Shown here in pieces: positions 29,090 through 30,000 of a stretch of DNA of 30,000 nt. The DNA is from Tubiluchus corallicola (lineage: Eukaryota; Priapulida; Priapulimorpha; Priapulimorphida; Tubiluchidae), in the NCBI GenBank assembly GCA_030141605.1, contig JAQGDQ010001021.1, positions 1 to 30,000 of the forward strand, read 5' to 3'. Each line of letters opens with the position of its first letter. The first letter of the stretch is position 1. Made by a program: the position numbers and the translations under genes. The notes below the pieces were generated by a model. It searched no databases. It saw only the letters and a program-made list of their open reading frames with translations, and had not been told where the DNA came from.

Positions 29090-29405
29090 GTGCGCGGTAA
29101 AAATGGCACAGGTAAAAGTGGCGCAGGAAAAAAGGGCACGAATGGAAAAGTAGGTAAAACGGGCACAGATAAGATGGAAAAACCTGTGCCATTTTTACCT
29201 GTGCAATTTGCACCTAATTTTCCTTTTTCCCGTCTGTGCCATTTACCAAGTTTTCCAAGTGTGCCCTTTTTCCTGTGCCATTTTTACCGATTCATTTTTC
29301 CTCTTCCATTTTTTATCTACTTTTCCATTTGTGGCGTTTTTCCCTGTACTATTTTTACCGCACGATTTTTTCCTGCGTCATTTTTACCTGTGCTATTCTT
29401 GCCCA
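29090..29405. repeat. Inverted 15-bp minisatellite (palindromic array)
   Basis: The left arm (about 29095-29185) runs GGTAAAAATGGCACA, GGTAAAAGTGGCGCA, GGAAAAAAGGGCAC. From about 29190 the array switches to the reverse complement (CCTGTGCCATTTTTACC, CCATTTTTACC) to 29405. The unit resembles GGTAAAAAAGTCACA of the 9-10 kb arrays. Open frames across it are repeat translations. Confidence 0.85.
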
Positions 29406-30000
29406 CGTTTGTAAGAACAACACGCAAAAATGGAGTTGACAAAAATACAAAAAATCACGAGCACGCTGCAGAAAGTAACGAAACATACAACAAAGAACAT
29501 AATGTAACAATCGAGAAAACAATGAAACAGTTGCAAGCATTCACAATGGCAATTCGCTGAACAATGACTCGTTAGACAAATGCAGGTTTCAGACTGTCTA
29601 GCACTGGGGGCATCCGAAATTACCCTATTGTTCGTGCAGCTAGCTACGGTATTGTTTCAACAAGCCGTGCGAGAAGAACGGGAACTCTATCAGGGATAAT
29701 TCCCCAATTCCAGGGGTTAAGTGCGCAAAGTGAGTTTACACGCTCAGCAAACAGACCTTCGGGTTCTTCAGAACAGGATGATAATCATCGTAGAGAGATC
29801 AATCACCACAACAACCCAACTGAATCGCTGCCAGTGACTATGAAATTGCTCTCCAATTATTATCAATTTCACCTCTAAACTGTCATGGCTGACTAACCTT
29901 CGGCAACTTTTCTACTCAAAATGTTACAATCTGTCCATTCACGCCGAGGGAACCACAAACAATTGGGTCCTACCGCCCGTTAAACGAACGGGGAGTCGTT
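29406..30000. other. Non-coding stretch, no feature recognised
   Basis: Ordinary sequence. No transposon end, RNA gene or coding motif was identified up to the window edge. Confidence 0.4.

Overview
The window is metazoan nuclear DNA. It is AT-rich, very gene-poor and full of interspersed and tandem repeats. The one secure protein-coding feature is a 676-bp minus-strand exon (13059-13734) that encodes nearly all of the ephrin-binding domain of an Eph receptor tyrosine kinase, a family known only from animals. GT/AG splice sites, eukaryotic DNA transposons with textbook target-site duplications, non-LTR retrotransposon fragments and long microsatellites all fit an invertebrate with a repeat-rich genome. 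The phylum cannot be fixed from the sequence alone; a cnidarian, mollusc or other invertebrate are all possible.

Layout. 1-6840: two truncated copies of one LINE family whose 3' tail carries 74-bp tandem repeats (514-955 and 5981-6838). Between them lie a local duplication holding a hAT-like MITE insertion and its own empty site, a 14-bp minisatellite, a diverged duplication and a 131-bp tandem repeat. 6840-11900: a tRNA-like element, a 695-bp tandem duplication whose units each end in a 15-bp minisatellite plus an (AT)n tract, a second tRNA-like element, a piggyBac-like MITE with TTAA ends, and a 24-bp minisatellite. 11900-14300: the Eph exon and its flanking intron sequence. 14300-18820: three trinucleotide arrays, a tandemly duplicated LINE reverse-transcriptase fragment and a 147-bp duplication. 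19800-20980: a second hAT-like MITE and a dimeric 147-bp tandem array between two related minus-strand retroposon tails. 23049-23275: a third copy of the reverse-transcriptase fragment, in the opposite orientation. 25083-25600: a 56-bp minisatellite. 27100-29410: two copies of another retroposon 3' end, inverted tetranucleotide arrays, and an inverted (palindromic) version of the 15-bp minisatellite.

Only the Eph exon reports a cellular function, as the extracellular ligand-binding part of a cell-cell signalling receptor. Its neighbouring exons are not recognisable, so it probably sits between long introns. The remainder is best read as intronic and intergenic repeat landscape. I found no evidence of a new multi-gene system. 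The most informative items are the transposon insertion preserved beside its own empty site, the repeated reverse-transcriptase fragment with shared breakpoints, and the related 15-bp minisatellites.
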